Shown here: in pieces, positions 25,143-33,409 of the stretch
Numbering within the stretch: the stretch's first letter is position 1
Layout: the number at the start of each line of letters is the position of its first letter
Assembly: GCF_902497895.1 (NCBI RefSeq)
Contig: NZ_CABVHQ010000060.1
Coordinates: 1-36,601 of the forward strand
Reading direction: 5' to 3'
DNA from: Pseudomonas fluorescens
Lineage (GTDB): Bacteria > Pseudomonadota > Gammaproteobacteria > Pseudomonadales > Pseudomonadaceae
DNA: 36,601 nt
The notes under the pieces: model-generated
The model's database searches: none
Seen by the model: the letters and a program-made list of their open reading frames with translations, nothing else
What the model was told of the DNA's origin: nothing
Program-made: the position numbers and the translations under genes

Positions 25143-26828
25143 ATGCTCTCCCCTGCACGCCTGTCAGTCAGTTTATGGCTGGCCCTCTACTTCCTGAACG
25201 CCAACGCGAACACCTGCCCGGACTGGTCGTTCAACCGCGCCAAGGCAGAAATCACTCAACTGCGACAGCAACTCAACCGCTGGGACGACAGCTATCACCG
25301 CCAAGGTCGCTCACTGGTTGCCGACGAACTTTACGATCAGTCCCGCGTTTTGTTCAGCCAATGGCGTGAGTGCTTTCCAACAATTAATGAGCAATCCGCC
25401 AATCCTCTGCGCACAGCAGGGGGCCCGATTGCCCACCCCATCCCGCAGACTGGCCTGAAAAAACTCGCCGATGGCCGTGCAGTAGAGGCCTGGCTCAAAG
25501 ACCGCGAGGACGTCTGGGCTCAACCTAAAGTCGATGGCGTGGCCGTGACGGTGATCTATCACCAGGGCCAATTGGAGCGAGTGATCAGTCGCGGCAATGG
25601 CGTGCGCGGGCAAGACTGGACCGCGTCGGCGCGCAAGATCGGCGCCATTCCTGCGCAACTGCCGCAACCGTTGGACCTGCTGCTTCAAGGTGAACTCTAT
25701 TGGCGTCTGACCGACCATATCCAGGCTACCGCCGGCAGCCTCAACGCCCGCGGCAGTGTCGCCAGGCTGATGGCACGCAAGGAGCTTAGTGACGTAGACG
25801 CCGGCGGTATCGGGCTGTTTGTCTGGGATTGGCCGCAAGGCCCGGCCACCTTGCCCGAACGACTGGCCGGCTTGAAGGCGCTGGGTTTTACCGAGAGCGC
25901 ACAATACAGCCAACCAATCAGCAACTTCGCCGACGCCGAACGATGGCGCGACCACTGGTATAACTCGCCCCTGCCGTTTGCCAGCGACGGCCTGGTACTG
26001 CGTCAGAGTCAGCGCCCACCCGCGCCGCGCTGGCAGGTAAAAGCCCCCTATTGGATCGTCGCCTGGAAATACCCCTTCGCCCAGGCACTGGCAGAAGTGC
26101 GCGGGGTGAAATTCACTATTGGTCGCACCGGGCGAATTACCCCCGTACTGGAACTCAAACCATTGACCCTCGATGATCGGCAGGTCAAACACGTGAGCGT
26201 CGGTTCACTGCAACGCTGGCAGGCCCTGGATATTCGCCCCGGCGATCAAGTCGCGATCAGCCTGGCGGGCCTGACCATTCCCCGCCTCGACAGCGTCGTA
26301 TTGCGCAGCACCAAGCGTGCGGAAGTGGTTGCGCCGCGGGCAGAGGATTTTCATCAACTGAGCTGCTGGCAGCCCACCCCGGGGTGCGAGAGCCAGTTCC
26401 TTGCACGCCTGACCTGGCTCAGTGGCAAGCAGGGACTGGCGCTGCCGCATATCGGCCCCGGCACCTGGGAAAAACTGATCAGCGCCGGGCGCATCAACGG
26501 CCTGCTCGATTGGTTGACCCTCGATGCGCAAGAGCTTGCTAACATTGACGGCTTCGGCGAGCGCAGCAGTGCTCGTTTGCTGAGCAGTTTGCAGAGCGCC
26601 AGGCAGCGTCCCTTCGAACACTGGCTCAAAGCCTTGGGCATGCCACCGACAGCCGATGTCGACCTGACCGGTCCATGGCAGACGCTGGCGCCAAGAACTA
26701 CCGAACAATGGCAAACCGAGGGCGGGATCGGGCCGGGACGCGCAGCGCAATTGAGCGCATTTTTTCGCGACCCGCAGGTGCTGGCCCTGAGTGAAGAACT
26801 ACGCGCTGCGGGGATCGATGGTTTCTAG
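25143..26828 (+). CDS. ligB: NAD-dependent DNA ligase LigB
   Basis: Predicted 561-residue LigB, the second NAD-dependent ligase of Gammaproteobacteria. The adenylation site AQPKVDGVAVTV has the nucleotide-accepting K129; RGNGVRGQDWT follows, then the OB-fold region and helix-hairpin-helix part. The BRCT domain and the zinc-finger cysteine set of LigA are missing, as usual for LigB. The N-terminus (LSVSLWLALYFLNANANTCP) looks like a Sec signal peptide with a possible site after ANA, a feature also seen in E. coli LigB. I chose the ATG at 25143 because AAGGA (25130-25134) lies 8 bases upstream; ATG at 25134 overlaps that site. Biological role is unclear; LigA is the replicative ligase. Confidence 0.92.
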   Translation: MLSPARLSVSLWLALYFLNANANTCPDWSFNRAKAEITQLRQQLNRWDDSYHRQGRSLVADELYDQSRVLFSQWRECFPTINEQSANPLRTAGGPIAHPIPQTGLKKLADGRAVEAWLKDREDVWAQPKVDGVAVTVIYHQGQLERVISRGNGVRGQDWTASARKIGAIPAQLPQPLDLLLQGELYWRLTDHIQATAGSLNARGSVARLMARKELSDVDAGGIGLFVWDWPQGPATLPERLAGLKALGFTESAQYSQPISNFADAERWRDHWYNSPLPFASDGLVLRQSQRPPAPRWQVKAPYWIVAWKYPFAQALAEVRGVKFTIGRTGRITPVLELKPLTLDDRQVKHVSVGSLQRWQALDIRPGDQVAISLAGLTIPRLDSVVLRSTKRAEVVAPRAEDFHQLSCWQPTPGCESQFLARLTWLSGKQGLALPHIGPGTWEKLISAGRINGLLDWLTLDAQELANIDGFGERSSARLLSSLQSARQRPFEHWLKALGMPPTADVDLTGPWQTLAPRTTEQWQTEGGIGPGRAAQLSAFFRDPQVLALSEELRAAGIDGF

Positions 26829-26926
26829 AAGCCAGGATGCCCGGCAGCTTTGAACCCAAGGCTACAGATGAACTCCAATAGCGATCTGTACACTGACCTG
26901 ATAGCGATCTTTTTCACGGAGCTTTC

Positions 26927-27322
26927 ATGAATTTTTTGTCACCGCTCGCGCTGCTCACCGTTTGCAGCCTGCTTGCCACCCCGCTGTTGGCTGTTGAAGA
27001 AATCCCTGAGCTCACCGGGTGTGCGGCTAAACGTCAGGCTATCAGCGCCCAGATCGAGCAGGCCAAGACTCATGGCAACAGTGATCAGCAAGCGGGCCTG
27101 GAAATGGCCCTGAGCGAAGTTACTGCCAACTGCAGCGACGCGTCCTTGAAGAAAGAACGGGAAAACAAGGTACTGGATGCCAAGCACGAAGTCAGCCGCC
27201 GTCAGACCGACCTTGAGAAGGCCATGAAAAAGGACGACTCCGAGAAGATAAACAAACTCAAGGACAAACTCGCCAAGTCCCGCAAAGAATTGCAGGAAGC
27301 GCTGGATGAGTTGGAAAAGTAA
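26927..27322 (+). CDS. DUF1090-family periplasmic protein (YqjC-like)
   Basis: Predicted 131-residue protein with a signal peptide (cleavage likely after LLA at about residue 22). Two Cys residues (in LTGCAAK and ANCSD) could form a disulfide. The second half (about 75-131) is a strongly charged, probably helical or coiled-coil segment rich in Lys and Glu. These match the DUF1090/YqjC family. GGAGC lies just before the ATG. It is 98 bases after ligB. Two copies of ATAGCGATCT lie upstream (26878 and 26901). The molecular function is unknown. Confidence 0.8.
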   Translation: MNFLSPLALLTVCSLLATPLLAVEEIPELTGCAAKRQAISAQIEQAKTHGNSDQQAGLEMALSEVTANCSDASLKKERENKVLDAKHEVSRRQTDLEKAMKKDDSEKINKLKDKLAKSRKELQEALDELEK

Positions 27323-27334
27323 GAGCGGTGCCAG

Positions 27335-27514
27335 CTATGGCGAGGGGCTTTTTGTGGCGAGGGGGCTTGCCCCCGCTGGGCTGCGAAGCAGTCCTAAAAC
27401 CTGCCACCGTGCTCTTGCGGGAAAAACGCATCAGCTGGATTACGAACGCTTCGCGTCCGAACGGGGGCAAGCCCCTCGCCACAAAAAGCCACCACAGCAA
27501 GCCCCCTCGCCACA
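27335..27514. repeat. REPIN-like cluster, class A with extra arms
   Basis: A standard class A pair runs from TGTGGCGAGGGGGCTTGCCC (27353) to CCCCTCGCCACA (27483). It is preceded by a partial left arm (ATGGCGAGGGGCTT, 27337-27350) and followed by an extra right arm (AGCAAGCCCCCTCGCCACA, ending 27514). This looks like successive insertions or arm duplication. It lies between convergent DUF1090 and cytochrome genes. Confidence 0.85.
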
Positions 27515-27537
27515 AGGTTATCTATTGAGCTGCAGAA

Positions 27538-27987
27538 TCAATGATCACGAAACTGCTTATGACACGCGCTACAGGCGTCTTCGACTTTCTGCATCGCCGG
27601 GCCCAGGTTGCTGGCCTTGTAGGGTTGAACCTGGCTGGCGATCACCAGCTCACCGGTGGCCGCTTCCAGCGTGCGGGCCAGTTCCTGAAAGCGTGCCTGC
27701 TGCTGCCAGACATCGTCCTTGGCGCTGGTGTGGTCTTCTTCTCTGACCTGGGGAAAATGCTTCCACGGTTCATGGGACAAGTTATCGAGCTTCACTGCGC
27801 CCTCGGCAAAACGCGCTCCGTCGAAGGGAATTCGCTCGCGTAGCATGCCGCCCAGGTCTTCGCTGGTCTTGAGCATTTGCTTGAAGATTGCCTTGCGCTG
27901 ACCCAGCGGCGAATTCGGGTCAACACCCCCGCAGGCGGACAAGGTCAGGCAGGCCAGCAATACAACTGAAAGTCTTTTAAAAGTCAT
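27538..27987 (-). CDS. Lipoprotein cytochrome c-prime
   Basis: Predicted 149-residue cytochrome c of the c-prime family. It is a helical bundle with one haem site near the C-terminus, CSACH (C139, C142, axial H143). The N-terminus is a lipoprotein signal with lipobox LSAC (C19), so the protein should be anchored to a membrane facing the periplasm rather than free. Conserved aromatic and acidic patterns (RKAIFKQMLKTSEDLGGML) fit helix 1 of the family. Cytochromes c-prime bind NO and CO and are linked with protection from nitrosative stress; that role is inferred. It is divergent from mltA, with 128 bases between. Confidence 0.85.
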   Translation of the reverse strand: MTFKRLSVVLLACLTLSACGGVDPNSPLGQRKAIFKQMLKTSEDLGGMLRERIPFDGARFAEGAVKLDNLSHEPWKHFPQVREEDHTSAKDDVWQQQARFQELARTLEAATGELVIASQVQPYKASNLGPAMQKVEDACSACHKQFRDH

Positions 27988-28115
27988 GGGGGCTTCAGGT
28001 CACGGGAAACGGCGCCCAGTATCCTCGCGTCATCCGCAAAGACCAATAGCCCTATTAACAATACGGGTTGTTTGAACGCCCTGAGCGCTTGGACAACCGG
28101 CAAAGGAAATACCGA

Positions 28116-29288
28116 ATGAACAGTCATTTCAAGGCATGGCGTCGCAGCCTGGCCTGGACCCTACCGCTGGTCGCCCTGCTCGCCGGCTGCAACGGTGGCG
28201 ACAGTACCAAGCCGCAAACACATGCCCTTGCAACTTATGTCAGTGCGACCTGGGAAGCCCTGCCCGCCGTTACCGATGAAGATTTACTGGCCGGTTTCGG
28301 CTCCTGGCGCAGCGCCTGTACTCGACTCAAGGCCGACCCGATCTGGGCCACCACCTGCGCGGCGGCGGCCGACGTGCCGCAGACGGCTGGCGATGTGCGT
28401 GGCTTCCTCAAGGAACATCTGGATGTTTATGGCCTGCGCTCTGCCAATGGCAGCGGTAACGGTCTGATCACCGGCTATTACGAACCGGTGTATCCGGGCA
28501 GCCTGAACCAGACGGCGCAAGCCACAGTGCCCGTCTATGGCGTGCCCGAAGACATGATCATCGTTTCGCTCGACAGTATTTATCCAGAGCTCAAAGGCAA
28601 GCGTCTGCGCGGCCGGCTCGAAGGCCGAGTCCTCAAGCCTTATGACGACGCCGCCGCGATTGATGCCAAAGGCCTCAAGGCACCGGTCATCGCCTGGCTC
28701 ACCGATCCGATGAACCTGCAATTTCTGCAGATCCAGGGGTCGGGGCGCATTCGGCTGGAAGACGGCCGTCAGCTGCGCATCGGATATGCGGATCAGAACG
28801 GCCATCCGTATCGGCCAATCGGTCGCTGGCTGGTGGATCAGGGTGAGCTAAAAAAAGAACAAGTGACCATGGGCACCATCAGCGCCTGGGCCAAAGCGAA
28901 TCCGACACGGATACCCGAGCTGCTCGGCAGCAACCCCAGCTACGTGTTCTTCAATCGCAATCCAGACAGCAATGAAGGCCCGCGCGGCTCGCTGAACGTG
29001 CCGCTGACCGCAGGCTACAGCGTCGCGGTGGATCGCAAGGTGATTCCGCTGGGCAGCCTGTTATGGCTCTCGACCACCCGCCCTGACGGTACCGGGCTGG
29101 TACGTCCGGTGGCAGCACAGGACACTGGCGGCGCTATCGCCGGCGAAGTCCGTGCCGACCTGTTCTGGGGCACCGGCGATGCAGCGGGGCAACTGGCCGG
29201 CGACATGAAGCAGCAGGGACAGATCTGGATGCTGTGGCCCAAAGGCGCGGTGTTGCCCAAAGTCCCCGACGCGCCCACTGCCCCGTAG
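28116..29288 (+). CDS. mltA: Membrane-bound lytic murein transglycosylase A
   Basis: Predicted 390-residue lipoprotein that cleaves peptidoglycan glycan strands, leaving 1,6-anhydromuramic ends. The lipobox LLAGC puts the lipidated Cys at residue 25. The barrel domain has LITGYYEPVYPGS and FLQIQGSGRIRL. The C-terminal 3D domain has AAQDTGGAIAGEVRADLFWG with the catalytic Asp at about 336. I chose the ATG at 28116 because AAAGGA (28102-28107) lies 8 bases upstream; the open frame before it lacks a site. The TAG stop is formed by the left end of a repeat (starts GTAGCAGC), so the C-terminus may have been set by that insertion. Confidence 0.93.
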   Translation: MNSHFKAWRRSLAWTLPLVALLAGCNGGDSTKPQTHALATYVSATWEALPAVTDEDLLAGFGSWRSACTRLKADPIWATTCAAAADVPQTAGDVRGFLKEHLDVYGLRSANGSGNGLITGYYEPVYPGSLNQTAQATVPVYGVPEDMIIVSLDSIYPELKGKRLRGRLEGRVLKPYDDAAAIDAKGLKAPVIAWLTDPMNLQFLQIQGSGRIRLEDGRQLRIGYADQNGHPYRPIGRWLVDQGELKKEQVTMGTISAWAKANPTRIPELLGSNPSYVFFNRNPDSNEGPRGSLNVPLTAGYSVAVDRKVIPLGSLLWLSTTRPDGTGLVRPVAAQDTGGAIAGEVRADLFWGTGDAAGQLAGDMKQQGQIWMLWPKGAVLPKVPDAPTAP

Positions 29289-29414
29289 CAGCTGCCGAAG
29301 GCTGCGTTCGGCTGCAAAGCAGTCGTAAATCCAGGCGACTCAATCCACCTGGAAAATCGCTGGATGGCATTTACGACCGCTTCGCGGCCGAACGCAGGCT
29401 GCGCCAGCTGCTAC
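29285..29414. repeat. REPIN-like inverted repeat, class C
   Basis: GTAGCAGCTGCCGAAGGCTG (left) faces CAGGCTGCGCCAGCTGCTAC (right). Each is joined to an inner inverted pair (GTTCGGCTGC and GCGGCCGAAC). Inner segments GCAGTCGTAAAT and ATTTACGACCGC resemble the class A core. Its first four bases hold the mltA stop codon. Confidence 0.82.
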
Positions 29415-29434
29415 GAAAGCTGCGCGGCCTTTGC

Positions 29435-29821
29435 TCAAATCGACACAAAAAAGAAACTCGCAATCAGCGCCATACCCACAAACCACACCAGCGAACGCAA
29501 GACCGCCCAGTCCGCCAGGTAGCAAATGATGTAGAGCAAGCGGCTGGTGATGAACAACACTGCCAATACATCGATGGTCACCAGTTCGGCATTTTCGCTG
29601 ATGAACGCAATGATCACCGCTGCAGCAAACGCCGGGGTCACTTCGAAGCCGTTCAGCTGCGCAGAGTGAGCGCGCTTGGCGAAGCCTTCAAGGTTGTCGA
29701 GAAAAGCCCGCGGATCATGGTTCTGTTGCAGCCCGAATTTGCCGCCGCTGAACTTGGCAACACCGGTGCATAGATACGGAAGAAAAATGGCGATCAACAC
29801 ACACCAGAACGCGACAGTCAT
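29435..29821 (-). CDS. MAPEG-family membrane protein
   Basis: Predicted 128-residue four-helix membrane protein of the MAPEG family (membrane-associated proteins in eicosanoid and glutathione metabolism). Typical features are the first helix, the loop HDPRAFLDNLEGFAKRAHSA with the NLEGF pattern, and the helix pair ending LLYIICYLADW. AAAAAGGAA lies just before the ATG. Bacterial members are poorly studied, and glutathione-dependent activity is only inferred. The start is 36 bases after the EamA gene stop on the same strand, so the two are probably co-transcribed. Confidence 0.82.
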   Translation of the reverse strand: MTVAFWCVLIAIFLPYLCTGVAKFSGGKFGLQQNHDPRAFLDNLEGFAKRAHSAQLNGFEVTPAFAAAVIIAFISENAELVTIDVLAVLFITSRLLYIICYLADWAVLRSLVWFVGMALIASFFFVSI

Positions 29822-29857
29822 TGCAGATTCCTTTTTAAAGTTCTATTGAGGTCCGGT

Positions 29858-30691
29858 CTAAAACTTCATGACCAGCATGCCGATCAGCACCAGCCCACAG
29901 GCTAAGAGCCGCGGCCGGCCGAAAGGTTCTTTCAAGTAGCGCATCCCGAACAGCACCACCAGAATCACGCTGATCTCGCGCAACGCCGCCGCTTCGGCAA
30001 TCGAGCCCAGCTGCATGGCCCACAGCACCAAAGCGTAGCTGAACAACACACAGAATCCGACGCTCAGCCCCAGGCGCCATTGCTCGCGCCAGAACAACAG
30101 AAAAGCCGGACGCTTGCGCACCAGCGCCAGCAAGGGAAACGGCCAGGCGCTGAGCAACGTCACCCACACCAGGTAATCCAGAGGGTGCGACCAGCGTCGC
30201 AAGGCTTGGCCATCGATAAAGGTGTAGCAGCCGATGCACAGGCCGATCAACGCCACCACCGGCAGCATCGACCATGGCAGGCGCTCGCCGCCGCCCCCTT
30301 GCCAGAGCAGGCAGAGCATGCCGAACGGGATCAGCAGAATGCCGAGGATTTGCTGGGTACTCAGCACCTCACCGGCGAAAATCAGGGTCAAGGCCAGCAC
30401 CACCAACGGTGACAGTCCACGCATCAGTGGATACACCAGCCCCAGATCACCGACCCGATAGGCCTGGATCAGTAGATAGCGATAGAGCAACTCAAACGCC
30501 GCCGAGGCCAGGATCCACGGCCAGATCTCAACCGGAGGCAGCGATACGAAAGGCAGCATCAGCGCCACGAACAACATCGCCACGCTGTCCATGCAAGCCA
30601 CCACCAGCAACCGCTCGCCGCTGAATTTGATCAGGGTATTCCAGGCCGCATGCAACAGTGCCGCCACCAACACCAGAGCCGTCGCAAGCAC
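29858..30691 (-). CDS. EamA/DMT-family transporter
   Basis: Predicted 277-residue inner-membrane protein with about 10 hydrophobic segments in two EamA-type halves. The halves carry HAAWNTLIKFSGE near the start, GLVYPLMRGLSPLVVL in the first half and SIAEAAALREISVILVVLFG in the second. This is the drug/metabolite transporter superfamily. I chose the GTG at 30691 because AAGGAG lies 7 bases upstream and the first helix then begins at once; upstream residues are not membrane-like. The substrate cannot be told. It probably heads a two-gene leftward unit with the MAPEG gene and diverges from an MFS gene. Confidence 0.83.
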   Translation of the reverse strand: MLATALVLVAALLHAAWNTLIKFSGERLLVVACMDSVAMLFVALMLPFVSLPPVEIWPWILASAAFELLYRYLLIQAYRVGDLGLVYPLMRGLSPLVVLALTLIFAGEVLSTQQILGILLIPFGMLCLLWQGGGGERLPWSMLPVVALIGLCIGCYTFIDGQALRRWSHPLDYLVWVTLLSAWPFPLLALVRKRPAFLLFWREQWRLGLSVGFCVLFSYALVLWAMQLGSIAEAAALREISVILVVLFGMRYLKEPFGRPRLLACGLVLIGMLVMKF

Positions 30692-30900
30692 GGCATGCTC
30701 CTTGTCCTGCTCCTGTATTGAAGAGCAGAGAATTGATTCGCCATATGTCGGCAGCTGTTTATACTGCAACCGACCACGCCGCACTCAGTTGCGCACATAC
30801 CTATTCCAATAATTTCTGCTGCTGCCCACTCCAATGGAGAGGACTGTCGGCATGCGTATGCCTGATCAGAGCGTCAAGACTACAGACAGAGACCTTGCGC

Positions 30901-32070
30901 ATGCCACTCGCTTTGCTTGCACTGGCTGTTGCCGCTTTCGGCATCGGCACCACTGAATTTGTCATCATGGGTTTGCTCCCCGACGTCGCCAGAGACCTTG
31001 GCGTGAGCATTCCCGACGCCGGACTGTTGATCACCGGCTACGCCCTGGGTGTGGTGTTCGGCGCACCGATCCTGGCGATCGGCACCGCCAATATGCCGCG
31101 CAAGGCCACCCTGCTGGGCATGACCTTGATGTTCATCCTCGGCAATATCCTCTGCGCCCTGGCACCGAACTACGCCACCTTGATGGCCGCGCGGGTGATC
31201 ACCGCGCTGTGCCATGGCGCCTTCTTCGGCATCGGCTCGGTGGTTGCCGCGGGGCTGGTGGCGCCGAACAAACGGGCGCAGGCAATTGCCATGATGTTCA
31301 CCGGCCTGACCCTGGCCAACGTACTCGGCGTACCCCTGGGCACGGCGCTGGGGCAATACGCCGGTTGGCGCTCGACCTTCTGGGCGGTGTCGGTGATTGG
31401 TGTGATTGCGGCCATTGCCCAGTGGGTATGGCTGCCGAAGCACATCGCCATGGACAAAGCCAACCTGGCCAGCGAGTTCAAAGTGCTGGGCAAGGTCAAC
31501 GTGCTGCTGGCACTGGGCATGAGCGTACTGGCCTCCACCAGCCTGTTCAGCGTCTTCACCTACATCGCGCCGATCCTGCAGAACATCACCGGCGTCAGCC
31601 CTCACGGAGTGACCATCATGTTGCTGTTGTTCGGCGTCGGCCTGACCGCTGGCAGCATGCTCGGCGGACGCTTGGCGGACAGTCGTTTGCTGCCATCATT
31701 GGTCGGCATGGCGTTGGCAGTGGTGATCGTCCTGGCCGCGTTCAGCCAGACCAGCCACTCGGTAATCCCGGCGGCAATCACTCTGGTGTTGTGGGGCATC
31801 TTCGCTTTCGCCCTGTGCCCGATCCTGCAACTGCTGATCATCGACCAGGCCCATGAAGCACCGAACCTCGGCTCGACCCTGAACCAGAGCGCATTCAACC
31901 TGGGCAATGCCGCGGGCGCCTGGATCGGCGGCCTGGTAGTCGCCAGCGGCGCCGACCTCGCCGACCTGCCCTGGACCGGCGCACTGGTCGGCTGCCTGAC
32001 CGTGGGCACCGCGTTGTTCTTCATCTATCTGCAGCGTCGTGAGGCAGTTGCGGTCAATGTGTCCGGCTAA
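30901..32070 (+). CDS. YdhP-like MFS exporter (DHA1 family)
   Basis: Predicted 389-residue inner-membrane transporter, the same length as E. coli YdhP, with about 12 membrane segments. The start AFGIGTTEFVIMGLLPDVAR and the later ITALCHGAFFGIGSVVAAGL and FTGLTLANVLGVPLGT match YdhP/AraJ-type proteins. Function is export of an unknown compound, probably proton-driven. I chose the ATG at 30901 because the first membrane helix follows directly; the ribosome-binding site is weak (AGAGA about 10 bases upstream). An open frame extends upstream across the divergent promoter region but is not membrane-like. Confidence 0.87.
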   Translation: MPLALLALAVAAFGIGTTEFVIMGLLPDVARDLGVSIPDAGLLITGYALGVVFGAPILAIGTANMPRKATLLGMTLMFILGNILCALAPNYATLMAARVITALCHGAFFGIGSVVAAGLVAPNKRAQAIAMMFTGLTLANVLGVPLGTALGQYAGWRSTFWAVSVIGVIAAIAQWVWLPKHIAMDKANLASEFKVLGKVNVLLALGMSVLASTSLFSVFTYIAPILQNITGVSPHGVTIMLLLFGVGLTAGSMLGGRLADSRLLPSLVGMALAVVIVLAAFSQTSHSVIPAAITLVLWGIFAFALCPILQLLIIDQAHEAPNLGSTLNQSAFNLGNAAGAWIGGLVVASGADLADLPWTGALVGCLTVGTALFFIYLQRREAVAVNVSG

Positions 32071-32124
32071 GGCTCTAGCCTGCATCGCTGCCTAAAGCCG
32101 CTTTCGCGGGCAAGCTGCACCCCT

Positions 32125-32236
32125 GTAGGAGCGAGCTTGCTCGCGATAGACATTAACGATAACGCGTGTTTTCTGAATAAACGCGCCGCCCTTGAGTCCA
32201 TCGCGAGCAAACGGAACGCCGGCCGGCTGCTCCTAC
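32125..32236. repeat. REPIN-like inverted repeat, class D
   Basis: GTAGGAGCGAGCTTGCTCGC (with GATAGAC) faces TCCATCGCGAGCAAACGGAA and an end of GGCTGCTCCTAC. Inner segments AACGCGTGTTTTCTG and AATAAACGCG are partly inverted. The right arm is degenerate (ACGGAACGCCGGCCGGC in place of the usual GCTCGC). It lies between convergent MFS and FNT genes. Confidence 0.78.
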
Positions 32237-32252
32237 AATAGAGACCTCATTT

Positions 32253-32270
32253 CCTTAACTCACTGGCATT
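32253..32270. repeat. Single arm of class E repeat
   Basis: CCTTAACTCACTGGCATT matches the right arm of the 24928-24991 element with one change (TCAC for TGAC). The opposite arm is missing, so this is a remnant or a solo unit. Confidence 0.7.
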
Positions 32271-32305
32271 AGGGCACAACTAAACCAGAACTGTCCTACC
32301 CGAAC

Positions 32306-33151
32306 CTACTCCTTCGGCACACCACCACTCTCACTACGAATCTGGGCATGGCTGATCAAGGCAAAGATAAAGCTGCCGCCGATGATGTTTCCAGCCAGCG
32401 TCGGGCCGGCGAATATCAGCCAAAAGTCTTTCCACGGCAACTCGCCGGCGAATACCAGATAGGACACCTCGACCGTGCCGGCGACGATATGGGTGAAATC
32501 CCCCAAGGCCATGAGGTAGGTAATGAGGATGATGATCCACATCTTGGCGCTTTCCATGGACGGGATCATCCAGACCATGGTGGCGATCATCCAGCCGGAG
32601 ACGATGCCTTTGGCGAACATCTGGCTGGGGTGGTTTTCCATGATCTTGCGGCCGATGTCGAGGAAGGCCAGGTCGGTCTTGCGGTCGAATATCGGCAAAT
32701 GCAACATGACGTAGGCCACCAGCAAGGTGCCAACGAGGTTGCCGAACAGCACCACGCCCCATAAACGAAACAAGCGACCGAAGTTGCCCAGCGTCGGCTT
32801 GCTCATGATCGGCAGGACCGCAGTCAGGGTGTTTTCGGTAAAGAGCTGCTGGCGGGCGAGGATGACCGCGAGAAAGCCTGCGCAGTAACCGAAGCTGGCG
32901 ATCACCTTGAAACCTTCGCCGTCCGGCAAGCGCGAGTTGAGCAGCCCCATGGCCATCAACGACAGGCCCATGGTCAAGCCGGCGGCCAGCGCCGACCACC
33001 ACAACGCCGCGACGCTGCGTTCCAGTTCCTGGTTGCCCTGGGTGCGGATGATTTCATGCAGCACCGCCGCGCGCGGTGGCTGGTTCTTGTCGACCTCGTG
33101 CTGTTCCTTGGCGGAGAGGTCGGGGGTCTTGCCGTCTTTTTGCGTATCCAT
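32306..33151 (-). CDS. Formate/nitrite transporter family protein (YfdC-like)
   Basis: Predicted 281-residue inner-membrane protein of the FNT family, a pentameric channel fold with six membrane helices per subunit. A charged N-terminal stretch of about 50 residues precedes the first helix. Family features are the ARQQLFTENTLTAVLP segment (broken helix 2), the WGVVLFGNLVGTLL helix, and GDFTHIVAGTVEV with the central His of helix 5. The long N-tail and this last motif fit the YfdC branch rather than FocA or NirC, so the permeant anion is uncertain. AGGAG lies 4 bases before the ATG at 33151. The gene stands alone. Confidence 0.85.
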   Translation of the reverse strand: MDTQKDGKTPDLSAKEQHEVDKNQPPRAAVLHEIIRTQGNQELERSVAALWWSALAAGLTMGLSLMAMGLLNSRLPDGEGFKVIASFGYCAGFLAVILARQQLFTENTLTAVLPIMSKPTLGNFGRLFRLWGVVLFGNLVGTLLVAYVMLHLPIFDRKTDLAFLDIGRKIMENHPSQMFAKGIVSGWMIATMVWMIPSMESAKMWIIILITYLMALGDFTHIVAGTVEVSYLVFAGELPWKDFWLIFAGPTLAGNIIGGSFIFALISHAQIRSESGGVPKE

Positions 33152-33248
33152 GGAGCTCCTGAACTGTGGGCGTGTCATGTAGATACGACATGCGCAGGTC
33201 AGGGCTGTTCAGTTGGACGCGACACAGAACCTGGATGAGACGCACTTT

Positions 33249-33399
33249 TGTGGCGAGGGGGCTTGCCCCCGTTCGGCTGCGTAGCAGTCGTAAAGTCGGT
33301 GAACGCGGTGTGCCTGACACAACGCGGTGACCGATTTCAGGACCGCTTCGCGCTCCAACGGGGGCAAGCCCCCTCGCCACAGAAGCCCCCTCGCCACAA
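33249..33399. repeat. REPIN-like inverted repeat, class A with extra right arm
   Basis: TGTGGCGAGGGGGCTTGCCC (33249) faces GGGGCAAGCCCCCTCGCCAC (ending 33381). An additional GAAGCCCCCTCGCCACA follows, ending 33399. The same extra right arm is seen in the 27335-27514 cluster. It fills the gap between the thioesterase and FNT genes. Confidence 0.88.
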
Positions 33400-33409
33400 G
33401 GGACCGCGT

